64,000 nt of DNA from Algoriphagus sp. AK58 (GTDB taxonomy: Bacteria > Bacteroidota > Bacteroidia > Cytophagales > Cyclobacteriaceae): positions 302,919 through 366,918 of the forward strand of contig NZ_QEIG01000005.1 in NCBI RefSeq assembly GCF_014324365.1, given 5' to 3'. Position numbers and translations under genes: made by a program. Within the stretch, counting starts at the first letter, position 1. Each line of letters starts with the position of its first letter. Under the pieces are notes generated by a model. It searched no databases. It was given only the letters and a program-made list of their open reading frames with translations, and was not told the origin of the DNA. Below, piece after piece: positions 25,274 to 34,933 of the stretch.

Positions 25274-26599
25274 ATGTCAAAAACCACCGCTGCGGTTCGT
25301 GCCGATCAGCTTAGCCAACGGGATACCTGGATATCCATTGGCATCATCGGGATGCTTTTCTTTATCTTCGGATTTGTCTCCTGGGTCAATGCGATCCTGA
25401 TTCCCTATTTCAAAATCGCCTTTACGCTCAGCAACTTCGATTCCTACCTCGTTGCTTTTGCCTTTTACATTTCCTACCTAGTCATGTCGGTACCTTCTTC
25501 CTATCTGCTCAAAGCAGTGGGATTTAAGAAAGGAATGATGGTCGGTTTTTTTGCTATGGCAGTAGGAGCCTTCATTTTTGTTCCAGCCGCGATGAGCCGA
25601 ACCTATGAGATTTTCCTCCTGGGTTTATTCACGCTGGGAACAGGTTTGGCGGTTCTTCAGACTGCTGCAAATCCTTACGTGACGGTTTTGGGTCCCAAAG
25701 AAAATGCAGCCCAACGCATCAGTGTAATGGGGATTTTCAACAAAGGAGCTGGGATTTTGGCGCCGATTCTCTTTGCAGCGGTTATTCTCAGAGTGGGGGA
25801 CAACGAACTCTTCCAGCAGTTGGACACCATGACTCCGGAGGCGAAAGACGCTGCCTTGGATGAATTGATCCGGCGAGTCATTTTGCCTTATTCTGTGGTC
25901 GGAACCGTGCTTTTGGGCTTGGGAATCTTTGTGAGGTTTTCCCCACTTCCTGAGATCGACACGGAACATGAGACCGCAGAAGTAGCAGAGGCTAATTCAG
26001 GTAAAAACTCCATTTTCCAGTTTCCCCATCTGATTTTGGGAGCGGTAGCGATCTTTCTGCATGTAGGTACCCAGGTCATTGCGATCGATACGGTCATTCC
26101 TTATGCCAACTCCTTTGGGATAGGATTGATGGAAGCCAAAGTCTTCCCTTCCTACACGCTTGCATTTACGATCTTGGGCTATCTGATCGGTATTTCTTTG
26201 ATTCCCAAAGTAATTTCTCAGGTGAATGTGCTTCGGATTTGTACGCTGTTGGGCACGGTATTCACGCTGCTGATCATTTTCACCTCGGGTCAAGTGACGA
26301 TTTTGGGTATCACATCGGATGTGTCGATTTGGTTTGTAGTTCTGCTGGGCTTGGCCAATTCTCTGGTTTGGGCTGGAATTTGGCCTTTGGCTTTAGACGG
26401 ATTGGGTCGATTCACCAAACTCGGAGCTTCCATTATGATCATGGGACTCTGCGGCAATGCCATCATGCCACTTGCCTATGGTGCCGTGGCTGACGCGGTC
26501 AATGTTCAACAGGCTTATTGGGTGCTTTTCCCTTGCTATTTGTATCTGGTGTTTTACGCAGTCCATGGACATAAAATCAGAAGATGGAACCTCGCCTGA
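25274..26599 (+). CDS. Sugar MFS transporter, FucP/GlcNAc-permease-like
   Basis: 441 aa with about 12 transmembrane helices. The FucP-family patterns are present: FFIFGFVSWVNAILIPYFK in helix 1, LGTGLAVLQTAANPYVTVLG and RISVMGIFNKGAGILAPI in helices 4-5, and VSIWFVVLLGLANSLVWAGI late. FucP-like permeases are proton symporters for fucose, glucose/galactose or N-acetylglucosamine. The 16-bp overlap with nagA and the nearby nagB point to N-acetylglucosamine (a NagP role), in the inner membrane. Confidence 0.9.
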   Translation: MSKTTAAVRADQLSQRDTWISIGIIGMLFFIFGFVSWVNAILIPYFKIAFTLSNFDSYLVAFAFYISYLVMSVPSSYLLKAVGFKKGMMVGFFAMAVGAFIFVPAAMSRTYEIFLLGLFTLGTGLAVLQTAANPYVTVLGPKENAAQRISVMGIFNKGAGILAPILFAAVILRVGDNELFQQLDTMTPEAKDAALDELIRRVILPYSVVGTVLLGLGIFVRFSPLPEIDTEHETAEVAEANSGKNSIFQFPHLILGAVAIFLHVGTQVIAIDTVIPYANSFGIGLMEAKVFPSYTLAFTILGYLIGISLIPKVISQVNVLRICTLLGTVFTLLIIFTSGQVTILGITSDVSIWFVVLLGLANSLVWAGIWPLALDGLGRFTKLGASIMIMGLCGNAIMPLAYGAVADAVNVQQAYWVLFPCYLYLVFYAVHGHKIRRWNLA

Positions 26600-27732
26600 T
26601 CGGAAAGTCTTTTTTGGATGGAAAACCACTGGAAATCTTTATTTCCGAAGGGAAGATAAAGGCCGTCTTACCTTCTGAGTCCTGTCCGGAAAATGTTTGG
26701 ATAGGCCCTGGTTTCACTGACATTCAAGTGAATGGGTATGGTGGCTTGGATTACAATTCGATTCAAAGTGATGTTTTGGCTTTGGGTCAAATTTCCAAAA
26801 AACTGCTTCAATGCGGAATTACCAGCCATTTTCCCACCATCATCACCAATTCACCGGAGAAGATTTCAGCTTTGATTCAGCAGGTGGTTCAGATTCGCAA
26901 AAATGATCTATTGGCCAAATCCTGCATCAGTGGAATTCATATTGAAGGACCTTTTATTTCTCCTGAAGACGGACCAAGAGGTGCACATTTCAGAGAATTT
27001 GTACAGGCTCCGAACTGGAATTTGTTTCAAAAGTGGATTGACGAAAGCGAAGGTCTGATTAGGATGATCACCCTTTCTCCGGAATGGGAGGGAAGCGCCT
27101 TTTTTATTGAAAAATGTGTGGAATCCGGGATTTTAGTTTCCATCGGACATACGAACGCCAGTCATGAACAAATTATGGAAGCGGTGAAAGCAGGAGCGAG
27201 GCTTTCCACCCACTTGGGAAATGGAATGCACAGCATCATTGCCCGTCATCCCAACTACCTCTGGTCTCAACTGGCGGCCGAAAATCTTTCTGCCACCATC
27301 ATTGCGGATGGATTTCATCTTCCGGCTGAAGTAATTCAGGTCTTTAAGAAAGTGAAAGCCGAAAAACTGATGATCGTCAGTGACTCCGTGGCTTTGGCGG
27401 GCATGCCGCCTGGAGATTATAATGCTGCAGTTGGAGGAAAAGTCATATTAACCTCTGATGGAAAGCTTCACCTGTTGGGTAATGCCAACACGCTTGCAGG
27501 TTCGGCTATGAATATCTTTCAAGGCATCAATTTCCTTCTCAAAAATAAATTGGCAGATCTTCCTGAAGCCTGGCAAATGGCCTCCAAACGACCTCAAAGG
27601 CTCTTTGATACTTCTTTTGAGCCTATCCAAATCGGTCAAAATGCAGACTTGATTTTAGCAGAACAAGCTCCAGATCAAACTTTAAAAATTCTCAAAGTCC
27701 TAAAAAACGGAGTAGAAATACCTCTCGATTAA
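26584..27732 (+). CDS. nagA: N-acetylglucosamine-6-phosphate deacetylase
   Basis: 382 aa, beginning inside the last 16 bp of the transporter gene. Amidohydrolase-fold metal and substrate motifs are complete: PGFTDIQVNGYGG, HIEGPFISPEDGPRGAH, SIGHTNASHEQI, THLGNGMH and IVSDSVALAGMPPG with the catalytic Asp. It deacetylates GlcNAc-6-phosphate to glucosamine-6-phosphate, the substrate of NagB. It is cytoplasmic. The overlap implies translational coupling with the permease. Confidence 0.95.
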   Translation: MEPRLIGKSFLDGKPLEIFISEGKIKAVLPSESCPENVWIGPGFTDIQVNGYGGLDYNSIQSDVLALGQISKKLLQCGITSHFPTIITNSPEKISALIQQVVQIRKNDLLAKSCISGIHIEGPFISPEDGPRGAHFREFVQAPNWNLFQKWIDESEGLIRMITLSPEWEGSAFFIEKCVESGILVSIGHTNASHEQIMEAVKAGARLSTHLGNGMHSIIARHPNYLWSQLAAENLSATIIADGFHLPAEVIQVFKKVKAEKLMIVSDSVALAGMPPGDYNAAVGGKVILTSDGKLHLLGNANTLAGSAMNIFQGINFLLKNKLADLPEAWQMASKRPQRLFDTSFEPIQIGQNADLILAEQAPDQTLKILKVLKNGVEIPLD

Positions 27733-27755
27733 CCCAAACTCAAAACCACAGCATC

Positions 27756-29093
27756 ATGAAAAATAACCTCAACCGCCGTCATTTTATCAAAACGGCCGCA
27801 ACCGGAGCCTTGGGTCTCAGTGCGGCTTCTTCCGCTTTTTCATTCAATATCCTTTCTCAATATCCACTCAAAGACAAATACCGCATAGCAGTGATCGGCG
27901 TCAACAGCCGGGGCTTGCAGCACATTCAGGCATTTGCCAAAATCCCTAACGTGGAAATCACTTACATCTGCGATGTGGATTCCCGTGCTCGGGAAAACGG
28001 GATTGCCTTGGCTTTGAAAGAGGGAGTGAAAACAGCTCCAACAGGTTTGGTAGATTTCAGAAAAGCCTTGGAAGACAAAACGCTGGATGCAGTCTCGATT
28101 GCCATGCCTGATTTTTGGCATACGCCAGCCTCCATTATGGCGCTTCAGGCAGGAAAACATGTATATCTGGAAAAGCCAGGTTCGCACAATCCTGCCGAAT
28201 CCGAACTGCTTGTGGAAGCAACCAAAAAGTATGGTAAAATCGTTCAGATGGGCAATCAACGCCGGTCTTGGCCAAGAGTGCAGGAGGCGATGAAAGAACT
28301 TCACTCCGGCGCAATCGGAAAGGCTTATTATGCCCGAGCTTGGTATACAAATACCCGAAAATCAATTGGCTACGGCAAGCCAGCGGCTGTTCCAGAATGG
28401 CTGGATTTTGAGCTTTGGCAAGGGCCTGTTCCTCGAAAAGAATTCAAAGACAACCTGATTCATTACAATTGGCACTGGTTCTGGCACTGGGGCACAGGAG
28501 AAATCGTCAATAATGGCGTGCACTTTTTGGATTTGGCCCGGTGGGGATTGCAGGTGGATTATCCCGAAAAATGCTATTCCAGCGGAGGGCGCTACCATTT
28601 TCAGGACGATTGGGAGACCCCGGATACCCAGATTGCCAGCTATGATTTTGCAGGCGGAAAATCCATCCTCTGGGAAGGACGCAGTTGCAATGCACGCGAC
28701 ATTAACGCCATGGGTTCAGGGGTTTCATTTCATGGGGAAAACGGTACGCTCGAACTCCTCAACAACTCCTACAAAATCTACGACAACGCCAATAAGCTGG
28801 TGAAATCTGCCGAGCCCACGACCAATACCGTGGTGGATCAACGCGGCGCTGGTTTTGACATGGACATCGCTCATTTTACCAATTTTATTAATGCCATTGA
28901 TAAGGGAGAAAGTCAGATTTCCCCTTACCCTGAAATTCAAAAAAGCGTGTTGCTGTGCCATTTGGGCAATATTTCCTACCGAACTGGAAGAGCTTTGGAA
29001 ATTGACCAAAATTCAGGAAAGATCCTTGGTGACAAGGAGGCCATGAAACTTTGGGGCAGAGAATACCAAAAAGGCTGGGAACCTAAACTCTGA
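27756..29093 (+). CDS. Tat-exported Gfo/Idh/MocA family oxidoreductase
   Basis: 445 aa with a Tat-type signal (NRRHFIKTAATGALGLSAAS), so it folds with its cofactor before export to the periplasm. The Rossmann domain starts RIAVIGVNSRGLQHI and carries the family's HVYLEKPGSHNP (the EKP lysine/proline). The C-terminal sheet domain includes NWHWFWHWGTGEIVNNGVH and GVSFHGENGTLELL. Relatives include GH109 NAD-dependent alpha-N-acetylgalactosaminidases and 3-keto-sugar oxidoreductases. Lying between nagA and a NagX-like gene, it may act on an amino sugar or its glycoside; the reaction is inferred. Confidence 0.88.
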   Translation: MKNNLNRRHFIKTAATGALGLSAASSAFSFNILSQYPLKDKYRIAVIGVNSRGLQHIQAFAKIPNVEITYICDVDSRARENGIALALKEGVKTAPTGLVDFRKALEDKTLDAVSIAMPDFWHTPASIMALQAGKHVYLEKPGSHNPAESELLVEATKKYGKIVQMGNQRRSWPRVQEAMKELHSGAIGKAYYARAWYTNTRKSIGYGKPAAVPEWLDFELWQGPVPRKEFKDNLIHYNWHWFWHWGTGEIVNNGVHFLDLARWGLQVDYPEKCYSSGGRYHFQDDWETPDTQIASYDFAGGKSILWEGRSCNARDINAMGSGVSFHGENGTLELLNNSYKIYDNANKLVKSAEPTTNTVVDQRGAGFDMDIAHFTNFINAIDKGESQISPYPEIQKSVLLCHLGNISYRTGRALEIDQNSGKILGDKEAMKLWGREYQKGWEPKL

Positions 29094-29097
29094 TCGT

Positions 29098-30216
29098 ATG
29101 GATATTCTGCTCAAAGAACCTTCAAAGAGACTGGTGTCAATCGATGCTCTTCGGGGCTTTGACATGCTGATGATCTGTGGGGCGGATGCTTTTTTCCGAA
29201 GTTTGGAAGGCAAAACTTCCATGACTTGGATGGATAGTCTGGCTCATCAATTTGAGCACCCGGAGTGGATCGGATTTACCTTTTACGATTTCATTTTTCC
29301 TCTTTTCCTGTTCGTGGCAGGGGTTTCCATTCCTTTTTCCTTGGGGAAATTGAAAGAAGCCAATGCTCCCAAAAGCCAAATCTATCGAAAGGCATTTTGG
29401 AGAATGATAATCCTGATTGGCTTGGGTATTTTGGACAAAAATGCTCCTTTTCCCTTTTTCGATTGGGAGCAAATCCGTTTGGGAAGCGTCTTGGGAAGAA
29501 TTGGAATAGCAGGTTTTGTGACGGTTTTTCTCTTTCTCAACTTCAATGCGATGAAGCGGTTGATCATCGCAGGAGGAATTTTGATGCTTTATTATGCAGC
29601 CGTTTTTTTGGTTCCCGTTCCGGGATTTGGAGCAGGAGATTTGAGTTTCGAGGGAAATTTGGTGGGTTGGTTTGACCGAACTTTTCTACCAGGAAGGCTG
29701 CTTCAAGGACAATTCGATGAATTGGGAATTCTGACCACTTTTCCGGCAATCTGTTTGACGATCTTTGGAGCGCATGCAGGAGAAATTCTACGGAAAATCA
29801 ATAGTTCAGAAAATCAAAAACTCAAAGAACTCCTGATTACCGGGCTGATTTTCATCGGAATAGCCTTGGTCTGGAACCTTCATTTCCCAATTTTCAAGCG
29901 GATGTGGACGAGTTCCTTTATTATGCTGACTTCGGGTTTGGCATTTCTTTCAATGGGCCTTTTTTACCTGATGATCGACATCCTGAAATTTCAGAAATGG
30001 GCCTTCTTCTTTGTTGTGGTGGGGATGAACAGTTTGACGATCTACATGATCTATCGGTTTGTCAATTTCAGATATACTTCCAGGCTTTTGTTTGAAGGGC
30101 TTTACAAACCTTTAGGAGAAAATTGGATGCCGGTAATGGAAAGTTTGGGGGCTTTGGGGTTGGTTTGGCTGTTCTTGTATTTTCTTTATCGGAAGAAGAT
30201 TTTCTTTAAGGTGTAA
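29098..30216 (+). CDS. NagX-like membrane acyltransferase (HGSNAT/DUF5009-type)
   Basis: 372 aa with about 10 transmembrane helices. The opening RLVSIDALRGFDMLMICGAD and FTFYDFIFPLFLFVAGVSIPFSL are the signature of the family related to heparan-alpha-glucosaminide N-acetyltransferase, called NagX in bacterial GlcNAc clusters. It probably acetylates glucosamine or chitosan oligomers at the inner membrane so that they can be imported as GlcNAc. It starts 4 bp after the oxidoreductase stop and ends the cluster. Confidence 0.88.
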   Translation: MDILLKEPSKRLVSIDALRGFDMLMICGADAFFRSLEGKTSMTWMDSLAHQFEHPEWIGFTFYDFIFPLFLFVAGVSIPFSLGKLKEANAPKSQIYRKAFWRMIILIGLGILDKNAPFPFFDWEQIRLGSVLGRIGIAGFVTVFLFLNFNAMKRLIIAGGILMLYYAAVFLVPVPGFGAGDLSFEGNLVGWFDRTFLPGRLLQGQFDELGILTTFPAICLTIFGAHAGEILRKINSSENQKLKELLITGLIFIGIALVWNLHFPIFKRMWTSSFIMLTSGLAFLSMGLFYLMIDILKFQKWAFFFVVVGMNSLTIYMIYRFVNFRYTSRLLFEGLYKPLGENWMPVMESLGALGLVWLFLYFLYRKKIFFKV

Positions 30217-30241
30217 GGGATCTCCAAATTTGGCACAGATC

Positions 30242-30435
30242 GCACCTTTGGTGCTCTTGAGATTGGATTAAATTCATAGCCCCAAATTGAATTTGAGGCT
30301 ATTACAAATTGCCCCTTCAGGGCATGTGCTATAAATTGAAATCAAGGAAAAGCGCTGAAAGCGTGTTCTATACTAGCCCAGAATTCAATTCTGGGCAAAT
30401 GGTAAAATATAAGTTTCCAAGAGTGCCAAAGGCAC
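30242..30435. repeat. Cluster of six short palindromes (REP-like intergenic repeat)
   Basis: Six small hairpins are packed in 194 bp: gcacctttggtgc (30242-30254), an agcc..aaat/atttgaggct arm pair with one mismatch (30278-30300), gccccttcagggc (30311-30323), cgctgaaagcg (30353-30363), gcccagaattcaattctgggc (30376-30396) and gtgccaaaggcac (30423-30435). Unlike a terminator there are no T-runs. The units differ in sequence but share a 4-7 bp GC stem with a 3-7 nt loop, like mosaic palindromic repeats known from Bacteroidota intergenic DNA. The gap separates NagX from a second Gfo/Idh gene. Confidence 0.75.
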
Positions 30436-30508
30436 GACCTGTATTTAAATACATTTTCAAAAAATTGACATTAATAAAACCATATAAAATTCATTATTTC
30501 AATTTGTT

Positions 30509-31516
30509 ATGAAATCATCCCGTCGATCATTTATAAAAAAAACCACAGCATTTGGAGCCGCAGCAAGCTTGAGTTCTTTACCTTTTTCCCTCCTTGGAAA
30601 TACCCAAGTAAATCCAATTAAAATCGGAATCATCGGTTTGGACACCTCACATGCTCCAGCCTTTACCAAGCTTTTTAATGCCGAGAATCCCAAGCCTGAA
30701 CTAGCGGGATTTCGCGTCGTGGCCGCCTATCCTTACGGCAGCCGCGACATCAAATCCAGCATGGACCGAATTCCGGGTTACATCGATCAAGTGAAAGAAC
30801 AAGGTGTGGAAATCGTGGATTCCATCGAAGCTTTACTTCAAAAAGTAGATGTGGTGCTTCTGGAGACCAATGACGGCAAACCTCACTTGGAACAGGCAAG
30901 GGCCGTATTTAAGGCTAAAAAGCCTGTTTTTATCGACAAGCCGGTTGCGGGTTCTTTTGCAGATGCCGTAAAAATTTACCAAGAAGCGGAAGTAGCGGGC
31001 GTTCCGATGTTTTCCTGTTCCTCGCTGCGCTATCAAAAGAATGTCCATGCCGTCCGTCATGAAAACAAAGTCGGAAAAGTTCTGGCCTGTGATGCATTCA
31101 GCCCTGCAACACTCGAACCCAGCCATCCGGATTTGTTTTGGTACGGGATTCATGGGGTGGAAATCCTGTTTACTGCGATGGGTGTGGGATGTGAATCAGT
31201 GACACGCTTTTCAACTCCGGATGCTGAAGTAGTCGTAGGAACCTGGAAAGACGGTCGGATCGGAACCTTCAGGGGCATGAGATCTGGAAAGCACGATTAT
31301 GGAGGAACCGCCTTTGGGACCGATGGAAATCTGTTTTTTGGACCCTTCGAAGGCTATGAACCTTTGGTAGTACAGATTGCTGAGTTTTTCCGAACCAAAA
31401 AATCACCCATCGATTCCAGAGAAACACTTGAAATCTATGCCTTTATGGAAGCGGCGGATGAAAGCAAAAGACGGGGAGGGGCAAAAGTAAATTTGGAAGT
31501 TCCAATGAAAAGATGA
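30509..31516 (+). CDS. Gfo/Idh/MocA-like oxidoreductase with export signal
   Basis: 335 aa. The N-terminus SSRRSFIKKTTAFGAAASL is Tat-like. The Rossmann start IKIGIIGLDTSHAPAF is unusual in carrying LDTSHA in the loop, a subgroup trait, and the EKP motif is replaced by PVFIDKPVAGS. The second domain includes LFWYGIHGVEILFTAMGVGC and ends KRRGGAKVNLEVP. It is probably periplasmic and NAD-dependent on a sugar-like substrate. It lies downstream of the palindrome cluster and may be its own transcription unit. Confidence 0.85.
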   Translation: MKSSRRSFIKKTTAFGAAASLSSLPFSLLGNTQVNPIKIGIIGLDTSHAPAFTKLFNAENPKPELAGFRVVAAYPYGSRDIKSSMDRIPGYIDQVKEQGVEIVDSIEALLQKVDVVLLETNDGKPHLEQARAVFKAKKPVFIDKPVAGSFADAVKIYQEAEVAGVPMFSCSSLRYQKNVHAVRHENKVGKVLACDAFSPATLEPSHPDLFWYGIHGVEILFTAMGVGCESVTRFSTPDAEVVVGTWKDGRIGTFRGMRSGKHDYGGTAFGTDGNLFFGPFEGYEPLVVQIAEFFRTKKSPIDSRETLEIYAFMEAADESKRRGGAKVNLEVPMKR

Positions 31517-31604
31517 AGATCAGAAACCAGTAGGGGCTGTTCAAGAGTTAATGTTATTCTTTTCCAGAATAGTTGAGTTGGCAAAGAGTTTTTATAGGTA
31601 GTTC

Positions 31605-32012
31605 TTATTCTTTAACCAGCTTATAATGATCAGTGAAAGTAGCGGAACGGGTATAATTTGAGAACTCCAATTCTTTACCGCTTTTCTCTAAGGTAAATTC
31701 GCCTGAAAGGATGAGGCTCCAATCAAATTCAGCTGTCCATGGGCATTCATTCTGAAAAGTGATTTTATTACCAGTGATGGAATAGGTGCCTCGGCATAAG
31801 GCTGGAAACTTCGGAATGTTGCTGGAGCCACTCCATTTATTATCCTCAAAAGTCATGGTGATGGTCGCTGTATTACTTTGGCCAGAAGGCCAATTTCTAA
31901 TGAAAGTACCTCTGTAAGTACCTTCTTCAAACCTGCTTTCTAATTGCCCGTCTTCCTCATTGCAACTGGAAATAGCTAGAATAAAAATGAAGGATATTAT
32001 GAATGACCGCAT
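31605..32012 (-). CDS. Small lipoprotein of unknown function
   Basis: 135 aa from the ATG at 32010-32012. The signal MRSFIISFIFILAISSC ends in a lipobox Cys17, followed by acidic residues. The mature part is beta-rich (TYRGTFIRNWP, TATITMTFEDNKWSG, LCRGTYSITGNKITFQNEC, EFTLEKSGKELEFS), like a small lipocalin-type or META-like sandwich of 100-120 residues. Two Cys (in LCRG and NEC) may form a disulfide. No family was recognised. It is divergent from the M1 peptidase. Confidence 0.75.
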   Translation of the reverse strand: MRSFIISFIFILAISSCNEEDGQLESRFEEGTYRGTFIRNWPSGQSNTATITMTFEDNKWSGSSNIPKFPALCRGTYSITGNKITFQNECPWTAEFDWSLILSGEFTLEKSGKELEFSNYTRSATFTDHYKLVKE

Positions 32013-32224
32013 ATTTCTGATAGTGTTTCTTTTCTAAGTACGATTTTCATTTGTCGCTCGCTACAATCCGGATTTCAAAGTTTAAGATCGCAGCCTTATT
32101 CAAATCACTAATTGGAAGCAGAAATCAACTTTAAATTGGATGGATTTGGACAATCGCTCCCTCTTTGGTTTTTAGTATTGAGATGTTAGATAAAAGTCAC
32201 TTTCTTAGTGAAATTTTATAGAAT

Positions 32225-33868
32225 ATGTCAAAACTGAATTTAAAAATACTGGTCGGATTCAGCCTCCTTTTTTTGTCAACTCACCTAGCTGGAATAGGTC
32301 AGCAAACCATCACCCGAGCGGATACTCTACGGGGAAGCATCACGCCCGAACGAGCTTGGTGGGATCTAAATCATTACCACTTGACAGTGGAAATTTTCCC
32401 TGAAACCAAATCCATAAAAGGTTCAAATACAATAAGATATCGAGTGGTATCAGAACATCAAGTTTTACAGCTTGACTTGCAGGAACCATTGAAAATCACC
32501 TCTATAGTTCAAGCAGGAGAGAAGCTGGATTTTAAAAGGGAAGGAGCGGCTCACTTTGTTACGCTAAAGAAGAAGCAGGTTCCGGGTACCTTTGAAGAAC
32601 TTGTTGTGAGCTACGAAGGCCAACCCAAAGAAGCCATCCGACCGCCTTGGGACGGGGGAATTACCTGGACCAAAGACAGCAACGGAAAACCTTTTATAGC
32701 ATCCTCCAATCAAGGAATTGGATCCAGCATCTGGTGGCCACTTAAAGATCATCCGGCCGATGAAGTGGATAGCCTAATGATCAGTGTGACAGTTCCGGAT
32801 GGGTTAATGGATGTTTCGAATGGTCGTTTGGTAGGAATCGATATGGGGAATGGCAAAAACACCTATCACTGGTCTGTGGTCAATCCGATCAATGATTATG
32901 GGGTAAATATCAACATCGGGGATTATGTCCATTTTGGAGAGAAGTATGTCGGAGAAAAAGGCACCTTGGATATGGATTACTTTGTGCTCAGAGAAAACCT
33001 AGAAAAAGCCAAAGTCCATTTTCAGGATGCAGGACGGATGATGAAGGCCTTTGAACACTGGTTTGGCCCATACCCTTTTTATGAAGACGGCTTTAAGCTC
33101 GTTGATGCACCCTATCTCGGCATGGAGCACCAAAGCTCAGTCACTTATGGCAATGGCTACCAAATGGGCTATCGGGGCCGGGATCTAAGTGGCACAGGTT
33201 GGGGTTTGAAGTTTGACTTTATCATCATCCACGAGGCCGGTCATGAGTGGTTTGCCAATAACATCACTTACAAGGACGTGGCCGATATGTGGATCCATGA
33301 GAGCTTTACCAACTATTCGGAAAGCCTCTTTTTGGATTATCATTATGGAAAAGAAGCCGGTCAGGAGTATGTCAGGGGCACTCGAATGAACATCGCTAAT
33401 GATCGTCCGATTATCGGTACCTATGGAGTGAATCAGCGAGGTTCGGGAGATATGTACTACAAAGGAGGAAATTTGCTCAACATGCTCCGAGAAATTCTGA
33501 AAGATGATGAGAAATGGAGACAAATTCTCAGAGGTTTGAATCAGGAATTTTACCATCAAACAGTGACTACTCAGCAGGTGGAAAGTTATATTTCTCAAGC
33601 TTTTGGCATGGATCTCACACCTATTTTTGACCAATATTTAAGAGACGAGCGAATTCCGGTGTTGGAGTATTATTTTTCAGATGCCAAGACTTTGAATTAC
33701 CGGTTCAGCAATTGTCTGAAAAATTTTGAAATGCCTGTAGATGTTGAACTCGAGGGTAAAAAACAGCGGATAGTGATTTCCACCAATTGGACTCAACTTA
33801 AGGTAGATCAAAATTCGGAATTGGAGGTTGATCCTGATTTTTATGTTTCTGTACTCAAGTTGAGGTAA
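32225..33868 (+). CDS. M1-family zinc aminopeptidase, secreted
   Basis: 547 aa, shorter than the usual 600-900 of M1, so it lacks the large C-terminal helical domain. Signal peptide residues 1-26. The first domain (about 35-220) is the M1 beta-saddle. The thermolysin-like core carries the substrate motif YLGMEHQSSVTYGNG (GxMEN-like) and HEAGHEW with zinc ligands His336 and His340 and Glu359, the exact HEXXH-18-E spacing. It probably removes N-terminal residues from peptides in the periplasm. Confidence 0.92.
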   Translation: MSKLNLKILVGFSLLFLSTHLAGIGQQTITRADTLRGSITPERAWWDLNHYHLTVEIFPETKSIKGSNTIRYRVVSEHQVLQLDLQEPLKITSIVQAGEKLDFKREGAAHFVTLKKKQVPGTFEELVVSYEGQPKEAIRPPWDGGITWTKDSNGKPFIASSNQGIGSSIWWPLKDHPADEVDSLMISVTVPDGLMDVSNGRLVGIDMGNGKNTYHWSVVNPINDYGVNINIGDYVHFGEKYVGEKGTLDMDYFVLRENLEKAKVHFQDAGRMMKAFEHWFGPYPFYEDGFKLVDAPYLGMEHQSSVTYGNGYQMGYRGRDLSGTGWGLKFDFIIIHEAGHEWFANNITYKDVADMWIHESFTNYSESLFLDYHYGKEAGQEYVRGTRMNIANDRPIIGTYGVNQRGSGDMYYKGGNLLNMLREILKDDEKWRQILRGLNQEFYHQTVTTQQVESYISQAFGMDLTPIFDQYLRDERIPVLEYYFSDAKTLNYRFSNCLKNFEMPVDVELEGKKQRIVISTNWTQLKVDQNSELEVDPDFYVSVLKLR

Positions 33869-34176
33869 ATGGAATTCTGAATATTAAGGTAGCAAGCATT
33901 CGTATAGCTTCAGGTTGAGGTTAGACATCGGCTGAGGCAATATTTTGGATGGAATTGGGCGAATGGAATGATTTGCCCATACCTCAAAGGTCCAGGTGTT
34001 GAGCTAAAAAATCTAAACTATTGGTTGATGGGTGTTCATCTCTGGTTTACACCCATCACAAATTTACACCAGGTAAAAGCTCTACTTCAATCACCCTGAT
34101 ATTGTTGAAAATCAAAAGATTACTTCAGTTGAAGATTTTTTGAAAATTGATTAACTTCTAGAAGATTCTTGGTGAC
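33869..34176. other. 308-bp intergenic gap with one strong hairpin
   Basis: The gap between the M1 peptidase and the LolA-like gene has no ORF of interest. It contains a perfect 10-bp stem (tgatgggtgt at 34026-34035, acacccatca at 34049-34058, 13-nt loop) without a T-run, and presumably the promoter of the transport operon, which I could not place. Confidence 0.55.
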
Positions 34177-34932
34177 ATGAGCTTTCTGAAATCCTCCATT
34201 CTTGCATTCCTTCTTCTGATGGCTCGTTTGAGCTTTGTCCAAGCCCAAGATGCCAAAGAAATAGTGCGGAAGGCTGATGAAAAAATGAGGGGAAATACTT
34301 CCGAGGCAGAATTGGTCATCAAAACCACCCGACCGTCCTGGACCCGAGAAATGAGTGTAAAGACCTGGATGAAAGGAAATGATTACGCCATGATTCTCAT
34401 CCAAACTCCTGCAAAGGACAAGGGGACAGTTTTTTTGAAGCGAAAAAAAGAAGTCTGGAACTGGCTACCTACAGTAGAACGAACGATCAAGCTTCCTCCC
34501 TCCATGATGAGCCAAAGCTGGATGGGAACGGATTTCACCAATGATGATTTGGTCAAAGAATCTTCAGTTTTGGAAGATTATACCCATACCATCATTGGCG
34601 ATACGATGGTGGCAGACCGGGAGAGTTTCCTTATTCAAATGATACCCAAACCTGAATCTGCACTGGTTTGGGGTAAGCTCATCATCGTGATTGATAAAAA
34701 AGATTTTTTGGAGCTTCATACCCGGTTTTATGACGAAGATGGCTATTTGGTCAATACCATGACCGGCTATGACATCAAACAGATGGACGGAAGGCTGATT
34801 CCGACGCGATTTGAAATGGTTCCACAGGACAAAAAGAACCAGAAAACGGAGATTATCTACAAAAGCATCCGTTTTAATCGGCCATTGGAGGACAGCTTTT
34901 TCACCATGGACCAAATGAGAAAACTGAACTGA
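34177..34932 (+). CDS. LolA-like outer-membrane lipoprotein-sorting family protein
   Basis: 251 aa with a signal peptide ending near FVQAQ. The body matches the COG2834/LolA-like fold: EIVRKADEKMRGNTSEAELVI at the start, then repeated curved strands with PSMMSQSWMGTDFTNDDLV and EIIYKSIRFNRPLEDSFF. Proteins of this fold bind hydrophobic ligands such as lipids in the periplasm. It lies 1 bp upstream of two FtsX-type permeases and an ATPase, so it is probably the periplasmic partner of this transporter, not a housekeeping LolA. Confidence 0.88.
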   Translation: MSFLKSSILAFLLLMARLSFVQAQDAKEIVRKADEKMRGNTSEAELVIKTTRPSWTREMSVKTWMKGNDYAMILIQTPAKDKGTVFLKRKKEVWNWLPTVERTIKLPPSMMSQSWMGTDFTNDDLVKESSVLEDYTHTIIGDTMVADRESFLIQMIPKPESALVWGKLIIVIDKKDFLELHTRFYDEDGYLVNTMTGYDIKQMDGRLIPTRFEMVPQDKKNQKTEIIYKSIRFNRPLEDSFFTMDQMRKLN

Positions 34933-34933
34933 T

